From positions 4,953,001 to 5,017,000 of the forward strand of contig OX327699.1 of the NCBI GenBank assembly GCA_946807835.1: a DNA stretch of 64,000 nucleotides. Reading direction: 5' to 3'. The translations under genes and the position numbers were made by a program. The stretch's first letter is position 1; every line of letters begins with the position of its first letter. The notes under the pieces were generated by a model. The model made no database searches and was not told the DNA's origin. It saw only the letters and a list, made by a program, of their open reading frames with translations. Positions 49,090-60,266 of the stretch are shown here, one piece after another. This stretch comes from Ailanthus altissimus. Its lineage: Eukaryota; Streptophyta; Magnoliopsida; Sapindales; Simaroubaceae.

Positions 49090-50570
49090 CTCGTGCATCT
49101 TTTAAAGCAAATAAAGTTTCATTCCAGCAATATGAACAAAACTTTAAAAATCAAGAAGAAATTTATAGCTAGCAAGTCACAGCTCAACAAGTCCCAGCTT
49201 CCTCAAGTATACTGCCACCAACAATTCCACCACAAGTTATTGACTGGATATCGGCTATGCAACAAAAGCTTGATGTACAAGCTGCACAAATAGAATAATT
49301 TTCTAAAACCTTTGCACAGCAGCAAAACTACTTGCAAGAATTTTTAAAGCAAAATGAAGAGCTGCGAGTTCAGTTGGCATAATGTCATAAATTCCCCCGA
49401 AAGTGTCAACATTTTGCATAATGAAGATCCAACGCATACCACCTCCAGTGATGCCAACACAAGCAACTTGAGTAGTAGCAAAATATGCAAGTCCAAACTT
49501 GCAGGTAGCCCAACAACCCTAAGTGTACTTCACAACAAAGTCGCCGGTTCGCAATACATCACTGCAAGTCCTTCTAACTGCAACTACACTAGTTATTCCT
49601 GCTGCAACTACTGCCAAACTATCTTTTACACTTACTTGCCAGAAGAATAGTTAAAAACTCGCGTACAAAAGTTATTTGACGAACATTTACAAAGCCATCA
49701 AATTCACGCCCCAAGTACTTCTTTCTCCTTCAAACCTTAGAAGTCGCAAAAATCTCTGTTTATAGAAGAAATTGAGAATAAAAAAAGCCACCCAACTTCT
49801 ATATACCTCAATTTAGAATATATGAAGGCAACACTGATTCAGTTAACCATGTGTATTCATTCAAGTAGACCATGTCTCTAAAAGATTACAACGAAGCATT
49901 GAAGTGCAACTTGTTTCCTTTTACGTTGACTGGCAACTCCATGACCTGGTTTCAGAATCTGCCTCTGAGATCGATCAAATTCTTTAGCAACTTCTGCGAA
50001 CTATTTTTCAACTACTTTTAAATAACTCACCAACAGTAAGTCAACATATTTGACTTAGCAATTGTGTAGCAAGGATCCAAAGAGGCATTAAAAGACTATG
50101 TCAAACACTTCAAAAATATGTATATGTACAATAAAAATCCCGATGATGCTTCTTTGCCTATAGCCTTCTTCAAAGGATTACTGTCAGACATTTATATCTT
50201 TGAAGATCTTCTACGATAACCCACAAGAAGCATAGAAGAATCATTCCGGAGTGTGGAGTCTTTATTTGCATAGAAGAAGATTGCCTGAGCAGAAGTCGCA
50301 GAATGGCGAAAAAAGCTGTAACTCAGTCTATCCAATTTGAAGTTCAAGAACAGCCTAATGTTAGGCCAAATTATGGATAGAGGGCAACCCACAACAATTA
50401 AGATCCCAAGCTGTTCAGTGGGATAAAAGCAAGAAGTGCATAAACCATAATGACTATTGACATAATGTCGAATAAAATCGTTAATATTTAAAATATGGTA
50501 AGATGCTTGAAACACTTCAGACACTGTATGATCTGAAAGAGTTCAGATCTGGTTCAAAGGAGTTCAGACC
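49090..50570 (+). pseudogene. Gypsy-type gag relic 1
   Basis: Broken frames spell a Ty3/gypsy gag in the right order. First a Gln-rich coiled coil (AMQQKLDVQAAQIE, NYLQEFLKQNEELRVQLA), then the capsid core at 49870-50280 (YNEALKCNLFPFTLTGNSMT, WFQNLPLRSIKFF, SKEALKDYVKHFKNMY, LPIAFFKGLLSDIY). A post-capsid region near 50430 has residual CINHNDY. Several stops and at least one frameshift occur. No protease or RT follows before family R begins at ~50930. It is not expressed as a protein. Confidence 0.7.
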
Positions 50571-50929
50571 AACACTAAAAGTTAGCAGGTTATAAGAGTC
50601 AGTAAAATCTAAAGATGCTTGTAACATTTTGAATATTATATTAATCTTCTGAAGGAGTTTAGATTAGGTCTGAAGAGTTAGAATCTTGTCTAAAATGGGA
50701 CAAAGACCTGAGAATATACTCGCAATGACATAGTTGTAAATAAGTGCAAGTGTTGCTGAGAAATATCATTGTGTAAATATGTTCTCGAATTGTTTGTTCT
50801 TGATCTATTTCTACTGATACAAGATTTATCGAGTGAAATTATTTTAAATATATCAGTGTATATCTATATTTGAATCGTCTAAATGATTAATCTTAGCAAA
50901 CCATGAGTTTAGTGGAAGCTTATATATAT
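50571..50929. other. Spacer between gag relic 1 and family R
   Basis: AT-rich with repeated AAGAGTTCAGA / AGGAGTTTAGA-like motifs (50530-50670). No ORF or element boundary recognised. Confidence 0.35.
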
Positions 50930-52763
50930 ATACGGGTATTCAGTGAGGACTGGATACTGAACATGACTTAATGAAGACCTTTAATAGATATCTCATAAAA
51001 TCGTCAATAGAAGGTCCTCTCGAGTTGAGTAGTATTCGTGATCCTTTGACCTGAGCACTACGGTGGGCTTATGAGAGATCCACCATACTTAGGTTTCAGA
51101 CATGTCAGAGACCTTTCATGGTTTGACCACTGCGTGTCGCTGGGTATGATCCAATGCTCATGGAGTCCAGTGAGTGTATATATGGGATCCTTCAAATCAT
51201 ATGAGTGAGCTTAATATCCAGATGCTCTAAGATTATATTGCAAGAAGTCTTATGGCCACAAGCATTAATTTTGAAAAATAGTTTCTCATGATATAAATAA
51301 TATTGCAAAGGAATTTGTGGATACTGTTTATCAGAATACTAATCGAGGAGATAAGTTTATGGCTGAGTAATAAGGAATTTGGGAGTATTGATCTATGTCT
51401 CCGTTCTTCTTGGATATTAATGACAGATGGATTATACGAATATGGATTAATTTTAACTTGTATGGTTTAACTAGCCATTTTGTATTATCTATAACGTATG
51501 TGTGTGGGGCATCAGTTATGGACTTACAAAAATATTTCGTGAGACAATTGAGTGTGAGCCTAGAGAGTCTCACTATATAAAGTGTACGAGTTGGACACGT
51601 GGGTAGTGCACCAGATTGAATTATTCAATCCGAAATTTTTTTGAAAAATATAAATTTATATCAAGGTCTCTCGAGGAGTAGTTAAAGTTTAAATGTTAAA
51701 TCTAAAATTGTGTCAAGTGAGACTTGACATTTTAATCTACTTAGTGTTTGCATAAAATTGTGCCAATAATTTGTATGGGTACTAAATTTGGCATTTATGG
51801 ATATAACTACCATTTAAATGAAATAATTATTATTTTATTTAAATTAAATCAATTAGTAATTTATTTATTTCAGGGGCTCTCGAGGAGTAGCTAAGGTTTA
51901 AGTGTTAAAGCAAAAATTATGTCAAATGAGATTTGACACTTTTATCTATCTAGTGTACATCTTAAATTGTGCCAATAATTTGTATAGATACTAATTTGAG
52001 CATTGATAGATAAAGTTATTAAAATAATAAAAAATATTTTAAAAAAAGAAGAATGAAACCATTCAGCAATTATTCTAAATCAAATGAATTGGATTCACTT
52101 GATTTAGTCTTGACATGTGTTGTATTTTCTTTGATGGATTAAAAGTAAATGTAATATGTTAGCTTTCAATTGGTTGAATGTAAAACAATAGCTACTTGTT
52201 GAATTGTTATTGGCCATGAAATGCAATTGAACATTCAAATTGAATTTGAATCTTTGTGAAGTTAGATGTGGCAGCAAATTAAATATTCGTTGCCACTAAT
52301 TTGTTCATCAAATGGCCATCAAAATGTCTAACCATCTTCATTGCCTTGTCATGCTTAGACAAGTGCCAACGAAGTGAATTATGATTAGCTCAACAAAAGG
52401 CAATATTCCCTATAAATACTATAAAATGGTTGAGATAAAAAGTAGTGCGTATTTTTGGCTATTTCAAGGTTAAGAGCTAACATTTAAAAATTTTAAGAGT
52501 GAAGTTAAATAGAAGTAAAGTGTTACTTCGAATGTTCTAAGAAGAAGGTTACCATTCTAGATTGAGGAAGCTCACCACGTTCTCAACTAGAATTGTTCAA
52601 AACACGCTTCCAGGGTGGGTTTTCTAATCTCATTAGTGTAATGAGATTATTTTAATGTATATTATATTTCTGCTGCATTGCATGTGAGATATACAACATT
52701 TTAAATTATTTAAAATGCACACATTCACCTGTAGCATGGTGCACACGCATACAATACCAATAA
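50930..52763 (+). mobile_element. Family R retroelement copy, uninterrupted
   Basis: Plus-strand homologue of the interrupted copy at 39021-46725. It carries GAGAGATCCACCATACTTAG (~51074), GAGAGTCTCACTATATAAAG (~51566), GCCACTAATTTGTTC (~52291) and AATCTCATTAGTGTAATGAG (~52627). A TATA-like CTATAAATACTATAAAA lies near 52411, and an internal repeat CTCTCGAGGAGTAG occurs at ~51668 and ~51879. It ends about 52763 with CACACGCATACAATACC. The left boundary is approximate. No coding capacity. The class is uncertain (retroelement LTR most likely). Confidence 0.6.
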
Positions 52764-53179
52764 TAATTCATCTTCATACATGTAAATTTCATCATCTCGC
52801 AAGCCCCCGACTTTAGAATAATCAATAGAAGGATTAAGAACACACTTGCATACAACCTCAGGTAAATTAAGCATGACATATTTCTTAAATTTACCACTAC
52901 TGCTCACCATAAATACATTGCCAAATCAAATAGAAAGTTACCTCAAAAGCACTCTGCACCAAAGTAAAAACAAAGGCATGAATTCAATAATCTACCACAT
53001 GTTATTCTTTCGAAACGAATAAAAAAAAGATCGTATTCTATTTTTTACAAGAAAACATAAATAAGAACAAAAAAGAAAGAGTCTAAACAAAATTTCCTTT
53101 TGTATAAGAGTTCAAGTCAGTCAGAGTCTAGAAAATTTGGAAAGAATACCTAACGATACGTGATTATAAGACCAAAAAC

Positions 53180-53890
53180 AAGTTAACTTGTCAGCCGGTA
53201 ATATTTTTTGAGGTTACTCTTTTTGCAGACCATTGATAGCTATTGGATGTCATATCCTCTAATAGGTCATATGCTTTATCAGTTGACTTGTTCATTGGTG
53301 CTCCACTTGCTACAGCATCTACTATGGTCCATAATTGCCTCATCAAGCCATTATAGAAAATTTGTTTAAGTAACCACTTTGGAATCCCATGATGCCGACA
53401 TCTTCTTAGCATATCTTTATACTTCATATAGATTTTGAGTCATATCACATAAAAGAAGTGATATCATTTCTCATATTTGCTATCTTAGTTGGTGGTAAGA
53501 ATTTTGATACAAATTTTTAAGTTAAGTCATCCTATGTTGAAATTAATCCTCATGATAGTGACATCAACCAACTCTTTATCTTGTCTTGAAGTAACAAAGA
53601 AAATAGCCACAAACGTATTGCATAATCTAAGAATCTATTGTATTTGAACAAATCACAAACCTCTAGAAAATCTATAATATATTCATTCAAATTATCACTT
53701 GGCAATCCATTGAATTGATATGATTATTTCAATATTTGGATTTTTTCTAACTGTATTTCAAAGTAGTTGGCATTTATTGTTGGTCTACATATATTGGGTT
53801 GAATGCTACTAATAATTGGAATTGTATAATCTCTCAAAGAATTATGTTCTGCCACTTGCTATTGAAACAGAATTTGATAGGCTATTATGT
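53180..53890 (-). pseudogene. Athila-type gypsy gag relic
   Basis: Minus strand, in order: SIQPNICRPTINANYFEIQ, FNGLPSDNLNEYIIDFLEVC, YAIRLWLFSLLLQDKIKSWL, KFLPPTKIANMRNDITSF, then CRHHGIPKWLLKQIFYNGL and MNKSTDKAYDLLEDMTSNSY. This is the gag core of plant Athila retrotransposons, where the last two motifs are diagnostic. In-frame stops and small shifts are present. Between 53890 and ~54040 the leader is AT-rich. At 54066..54044 the minus strand keeps TTTTTGGCACTCTTGCTGAG, a decayed form of the region after Athila LTRs. No pol follows. Confidence 0.85.
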
Positions 53891-54066
53891 AGTTTTGAAA
53901 GGTAACCTAAAAAAATAAAAACAAAAAAGATTGAAAAGTAACTTTACAAAAACAAAAATAAAAGAAAAGTAACTATACAAAATAAAAAATTTATGAAGTG
54001 AAAATAAAATAAATTGGTAATAATATTAGCAAAAATAAATTAATTCCTCAGCAAGAGTGCCAAAAA

Positions 54067-54300
54067 TTTGCATGGCTATTCTAAGTATAATATAAATTCA
54101 AGTACATGTATCGTAACAAGTAATATAGTGTAAAATTAAATGCTGAACCCATAGAAATTATGTATTTTCAACAAAATACTAAAATTTATGTCTTATTATT
54201 TTTATTCAGAAAACCAATGCTTTAAATGAAATTAAAATAAAACTACAGTTATAATTGCAATTAATTCTACAAAAGCTAAATAATATATATATATATATAT
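54067..54300 (-). mobile_element. Remnant of Athila-type LTR end
   Basis: Directly upstream of the Athila leader on the minus strand. It contains ACTTGTTACGATACATGTACTTG, comparable to the ACTTGATCACGATCCGTGCAC end of the solo LTR at 37389-38754. The 5' part is lost at an (AT)n run (54284-54302), where another gag relic begins. Confidence 0.5.
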
Positions 54301-54309
54301 AATATGTCT

Positions 54310-55640
54310 ATCAATGGGGCCTTCAATGGGACATACTTATCAATCTTGGTTACTCAGGGCTGGGTCTCTATTGTGCTGTCTCTCGAATTGGTTCCTTTAC
54401 CTTCTCGGGGTCGATCTAATAATTGTACTTGTGGCTACTATTAATCTTGTTAGTCTATCCATAGGTATTTGGCAACCCGTGGTAGGGTTCTGTCTTTCCT
54501 TCCTCTAAGGAATCTTCTCTCCGAGGATCTTACCCTCTGTGTATCTCAAGGTCGTACATGTCTTTAGGTAGTATCTACTAAAGCCACTCTATTTGCTTTC
54601 TCCTATTCTTCAATTGCGTTGTATTTGGACGCTTTATTGTAAGTAACTGTATAGCTCAGGATATGATTCTCGGAGAGATAATACTAAAATTGATTCAATT
54701 TTAAACCAACCTTCAGAGCTTTTAGGGTAACAAGTAAATATAAAGTCTCAAGTTGGATCACTTCTTTGTGGAATCTCTTTATATACTTCCTCATGAATTC
54801 ATTTTGTCTTTGCTTTATTTCCCTTAGCTGTTGAGGGTCTCTAGTAAATTCGTAAAACCCATGGAAATGCTATCCATGAGCTCATTGTATGAGGAAATAT
54901 TTTTGTGCTTCAAACTTCGATATCAAATTAGAACAGACCCTTCTAAGTTCATATGGAATATATGGTACATCTATTCTTGCCTTAGGCTTATAATAGACAA
55001 CAAATTTATGATTTGGTCCACATAGTGGTTAGGTCTAATACACTCTTGTAAGGCTAGGCAGCTTGAACCCTGCTAGTAGCTTCATGTCCCTGAACTTATT
55101 TATTAGGGGGGAGGACTTTCTTTCACTCTCTATCTTCTTCAGAGGGTTGATCTTTTCTCTCTTCTCTTTAAGTAAGTCACTTAATGGATTCTCCAGCCCT
55201 TGGACTTTCTCTTCAAAAGGCACGTCTACTTGAGACTTTCTCAATGTTCTTCCTTCCCAATTTTTAACTATTTCCCTTTGTCCTTTGGTCCTTTTTTTTT
55301 CTATCTAGCTACATGTCCAGATTCTCCCACTTGGATTGACCGTGATATTCTTTATTATGGTTGTATCATGATCCGCTCATCGATTGGTTATTTATTGGTA
55401 CTTGTTGCATTTTGTCCACTCTTCCTCCTTAAGAGTTTTTAGTTGGTGGTTTGTTCTATGCGTTTGACCTATCAAGATTTGGGAAGCCACCCTACTAATC
55501 AACTTCTTATGGCTCCTTGCTCTGACTAATCCCCTAAGCAGTCTTTGAATCTTAATTAACAGCTGCTTCTTCTCTGCTCTTTCTTCTCTTAGCATTTATA
55601 GTTTTTCCTTAATTTCTCCATGTAATAAAGTTTCAACCTG
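54310..55640 (-). pseudogene. Gypsy-type gag relic 2
   Basis: Minus strand: a charged N-terminal region (EERAEKKQLLIKIQRLLRGL; then RVKESPPLINKFRDMKLLAG and FKLPSL) and the capsid core (FTRDPQQLREIKQRQNEF, MRKYIKRFHKEVIQLET, ALKVGLKLN). Near 54330 comes DKYVPLKAPLIDIL, which resembles the post-capsid segment of Tat-like gypsy gags. Frames shift and stops occur. It ends at the (AT)n run bordering the Athila LTR remnant. The lineage is inferred. Confidence 0.6.
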
Positions 55641-56080
55641 CGTCATTAGATTTTCTTATGGGTCCACCCATCGAACCCTATTATCCCAATTGGGATGTTC
55701 AGTCAGTTATATGTTCAAGTGGTTTTTAACACTACTCCGTAAGTGGTTTGTCATTTTAGATTCTAGTGAATATTTCTGAGGCTTTTTATTTTGTCATCCC
55801 ACAACATGGTAAAAAACTATTGACAAACAAATATGGTTTCTTAGGCCAACAAGTTTTAGATTTTTTTATAGAAGGAACGAGCGTGGGCATCCTCTATTAG
55901 GTTGTGTTAAAAATGGGCTCGAACTCAACGCCTTTGAATTCTCTACAATTAAAACACAATAGTATTATGGTCTCGCCATAGTTATTTCGGTAAGAACCTT
56001 TTGATGTTTAAGTTAGTATTTCAGGAGAAGAAGGAATAGCTCATAATTATTAAGTGCAAAAACAATTTCTTACTTTTAGC
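55641..56080. other. Spacer left of solo LTR copy 3
   Basis: May hold the N-terminal edge and leader of gag relic 2 (minus strand), but no LTR or primer-binding site was recognised. Ends in TTAGC (56076-56080), the target duplication of the next solo LTR. Confidence 0.35.
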
Positions 56081-58498
56081 TAACAGGACTCGCCTTGAGA
56101 GCTCTACTGTAGATCCTAATGGGCTCCATTGGGCACCCCAACTAAAACTCCTCAGAATTTCACTATCAAAATTGAAAAATTCTGTGAGGCGAACCATTTT
56201 TATTTCTTCCTCATATCAACTAAATCCCATAATATTTGTGAAGATATTTTACCAAAGTTCTTTTTATAAAAAAAACAGACAGAGTTTCCTTTATTTTTTT
56301 GAAAATTTCAATACAAAACCTGCAAGAAAATTACACTTCTATTTCAAATAATGTCTCAACTTCCAAATAGGTTCTCCGGTAATTTTTAAAACCAAATCCA
56401 AACTCAACTCAACAATTTCATTTCAATCACAAAATTTGCATACTAATAAAAAATGAAACTATCACTATAATACCAAAACTTCTTCTTGTTTGTTCAAAAT
56501 ATTTTTACAAAATACACAAGTCTATAATTACTATGCAAAAAGCAAAAGGTGTTACTTAGCACATTTATATTTGCAAAATGATTATCAAACTTGGCCCACT
56601 AATCAATTGTAGGAGAATTAGTAACTTGCGCACCGAGCCCTGCACCCGAAGAGGGTTTAGAAAACATAAAACACAAAACAGGTAAGCTAAAGGAATTCAG
56701 TGAGTGCATTTAAGATTTCTAGTAAAAATAAAATAAAATTCTGCATAAATAATAAATTCTGAAAAAAATGCATAAAATATGCTTCTAAAACTATTATAAA
56801 ACTGTAAAATAATTTCTAACATCATATGCTGATAAAATCTTGCTGAACATATTTTATTTATATCTTCTGTAAACAATATCCAGAATCTGTAAAATATAAT
56901 AACTAATAAGTACACATATAAATACGTAATGTGCATTCGGTAGCTCAAAGACTATTAAAACCCTTGCTCGGCCATTTTCTTTCTAAACTGCACCAATAGT
57001 AACCCTAAAGCTCTATACTCATGTAGCAACTAAACTAGCACCGCACAACGTGAGTAGATCACAGGATGTCTAAAGTAGCAACACCCATTGTGACATCTAA
57101 AGACATCTCATTGTCTATGTAGCAGAATCTTACATCGTCTACATATAGCGAGATAATACTCCGTACACATAGAGTGAATCACATGACTTGACAACCCGAC
57201 TTCCCGAAGTTAGTGACACAACCTCCAATACTTGCCCATGCGTACGAAATATACCGACCGAATTTTAAACCAACACCACAACTATAAATGTGAGGGTACC
57301 AATGGCCTTTGAAGACTAATTTAATAACTTAAAAAAATTATTTTTCCACTGAACGTAGAAATTCATGAATATAACAATATATAAAAGCTGTAAATCATAT
57401 TTAAGCATTTAAGATCACATAAAACATAAATATTCAAATATATTAAATAAAAGATAAATACTTACAAATTTTCACTCACTAACCGCTCCAAACTCAATTC
57501 TTCTCCGAACTTTTACTTCCTTTACCGGTCTCAATTTTCTTCACCTACACGCCATAAATGATATCTAGAACCTTTACAAAGGCTAAAATTTCACTTAAAC
57601 TAATAATCCCCCTAATTGGCTTACAAAGCTTGGATGGATTCCACTTTTCGATTTTTATTTACAAAGTCATTCAATCTTGTTTAATCCACTATCCAACGCT
57701 ATAAAAATTGCTTAACACCTTATAAATTTTGTTAAAAATAATTACCCTTCACCTTACCAAAATAGACAATTATGTCCCATTTTCTTTATTTTTAATTTTT
57801 CATCAACCATATACATCCAATTGATACAAAGAATCATTTATACACAACAATTAAACTAAAACACAACTCAAACCCTAAAATCCCTAAAGTAGCCGAAATT
57901 TACCCTACTCACCTAATATATATTTTTTTTCAATTCTTGTTCCAATGACATCCAATCAAGCCAATTTAATTCTAATGTCCTAATAACATCCAATTAAAAT
58001 TTCTACATTGAAATCACACCAAACCCTAATTCTTACCTTACTAATTCCTTTAATTTGATGAGTCCTTTAAACTCCACACTTGAATTCAACTCAACCTAAA
58101 TCAATAATTCACACCAAAAATATAAATTGAAGTGATCTTGAAAAATCATAAACCACCATCACTAGATAAAGTTTTTCTTAGCTCTTTTCTTAGGTTTTCA
58201 CTAGTGAAAGCTTCAATAGACCTTAGGAACTTGTATTTGACTTTGTTTTGGCTTAATCATGCATGAAACATCATGGAAAAGTCGTGAATTTTACTATAGC
58301 AACCTCTTCTCACCATGGCCAAAATTCTCTCCTCTTTTGCTCTAACCGAGTGTGAAATTACCAATTTATGTCTAATACCTCTCACGCATATCATAAAAAA
58401 TATTTCTAATAAGGTTAAAATTGGTAACTCTCTAGTGTCTTTATCACTTTATACTAAAATTCAGACACCTATACTACTAATAGAGATCAGATATTACA
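56081..58498 (-). mobile_element. Solo LTR, family A copy 3, older and deleted (2418 bp)
   Basis: Collinear with copies 1 and 2 but clearly more diverged. Starts TAACAGGACTCGCC (TG changed to TA) and ends CAGATATTACA. Perfect 5-bp duplication TTAGC at 56076-56080 and 58499-58503. About 375 bp, corresponding to ~2830-3205 of copy 1 and including the TATA-like motif, is missing at a junction near 58346. ORFs at 56697-56948 and 58315-58587 are noise. Confidence 0.9.
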
Positions 58499-58645
58499 TT
58501 AGCAGTTGTAAAGTTACATTCTTTATAATCAACTTGCCACTTTACTTCGAGAATTTTGGACAAAAAATCTGGTCGTTCCCATCGTGATTAATTGTGGTGT
58601 CAAGGTGATAAGATTGATTTAACCCTAGAGATTTTTGTTCCCTTA

Positions 58646-58759
58646 TCAAGTGGAGTTTAAATTTGATTCCAAGATTCTTGAGAACTTTTTATCTGGTTGT
58701 GATCAAGTGGAGTTTAAATTTGATTCCAAGATTCTTGAGAACTTTTTATCTGGTTGTGA
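58646..58759. repeat. Two-copy 57-bp tandem repeat
   Basis: The unit TCAAGTGGAGTTTAAATTTG... runs 58646-58702 and again 58703-58759, essentially identical until the last few bases. A very recent duplication. Confidence 0.9.
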
Positions 58760-58948
58760 TTGACTGTAGCCTCAAAAACCCTAGGGCCTTCCTTATCTTG
58801 TGGTAATTGATTTTGGCCCTGAAATCCCTGACACATTCCTTTTTTAGTGGTGGCTAACCTTAATCCTAGGACTTCAAGACTTTTTTTTTTTGTGGTGATT
58901 GATAGGTTTCTCTTTATTTTGAAGCTTACATCACGAGCTCTCAAGATA
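58742..58948. repeat. Left ~205-bp direct repeat flanking an LTR
   Basis: Shares with 60064-60266 the blocks AGCCTCAAAAACCCTAGGGC, TTGTGGTAATTGATTTT and GGTGATTGATAGGTTTCTC. Its right end is next to the LTR-like element starting at 58950. The ORF at 58944..58714 lies in this repeat and is not a gene. Confidence 0.85.
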
Positions 58949-58949
58949 A

Positions 58950-60049
58950 TGTTATGGATAGTGCCCTAAAAGCATGTACTTGTACTGTTTTTTATGAAAT
59001 TAATAAACTTATAATTTTATACTTGATGAGTGTTCATAATTTTATGACATAAATAACTCTTATTTATTTATGTACTCATAACTTTAGTATATAATTGTTA
59101 TATACAAGAGGATTAAAGTTATGGATAATAAACAGAAAAGTCCGTAATAAATTAATTAAAGTTTGAGATCTTTAATTAAATATTATTAGTGCGGTCCACA
59201 GACATTTAAAATGTAGTAATTTTATCCAAATCATTAATATAGTGACATTATATATAATATGATTATATACAACTGGACCAGACGTAATTTGAATTCTTAT
59301 GTAAAATACTGTTGTTAATTAAAAATTCAAATAACATCAACTAATGATCATATGTAGATTAACCTTAATCTTGAGTGATCACAAACTCCTATTTGTGTCA
59401 TTATGTTATTTGAAATACTCGTTATGGTTTGTCTAAAGAACAAATTAAAAACTTGTATTTTGGTGGCATAGTGAGATAAACGGTTGGAAATATGATTTAC
59501 AGATATGGAATCCATTCATTCCTAATGGAAGTTAGAAAGAAGGTTCTCTTAAGGGTTAATTTTAGAACTGAACTGTTAGAGCGCTCAACTTGTAATAATG
59601 TTACAAATTAACTGTTTACTGGTGAATTAATGGTACTTAAGGATAAAGAAATAATTAGAGGAGTAAAACGATAATTAACCTAGCTATAATTATGAACCAT
59701 CTATGGAAGGTTAAATTGCATGTAGTGATTAAATCAATAGATTGCTCTAAATTTTCTGAGTAACTTATATCTACAATTTCAAGAGTGCAATTTCAATTTT
59801 TTAGTGGAATAACATTGAAATTAATAAATTGAATTAATTAAAGACTTTAAGTAATTATTTAAAATTTATTGGAGCTTGAAATTTTAGATTCATAGGTCTC
59901 TAATACCACCTCTTTTGTTATTACAATGAATAATTAAAAGGATTGTGTTATTACATAAATTATTTATATCAAAAAAATAGTCATAACAATGAAAATAAAG
60001 ATTAAAGAATTTTTATTTTTTATTCCACTGCGTTATAAATATCATAACA
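58950..60049 (+). mobile_element. Copia-like LTR (1100 bp), probably solo
   Basis: Starts TGTTATGGATAGTGCCCT and ends AAATATCATAACA, so TG...CA with short inverted ends (TGTTATG / CATAACA). A 4-bp ATAA flanks it on both sides (58946-58949, 60050-60053); a fifth base does not match. AT-rich, no ORF. The start GGATAGTGCCCTAAAAGC is reminiscent of plant copia LTRs; orientation and class are tentative. Confidence 0.55.
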
Positions 60050-60063
60050 ATAACCTTTCCAAT

Positions 60064-60266
60064 AATTTTTATTTGATTATGATTGATTATAGCCTCAAAA
60101 ACCCTAGGGCCTTTCTTATTTTGTGGTAATTGATTTTTGCCCTGAAATCCCTGCACCTTCCTTTTCTGGTGGTGGCAAACCCTGATCCTAGGACTTCAAG
60201 ACCTTTTTGGTGGTGATTGATAGGTTTCTCTTTATTTTGGAGCTTACATCCTAAGCTCTCGAAATA
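60064..60266. repeat. Right ~205-bp direct repeat flanking an LTR
   Basis: Second copy of 58742-58948, beginning about 15 bp after the LTR end. Continues to a TATA-like CTTTTATAAATAGG near 60318, so the host sequence may itself be part of an old LTR. Confidence 0.85.
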
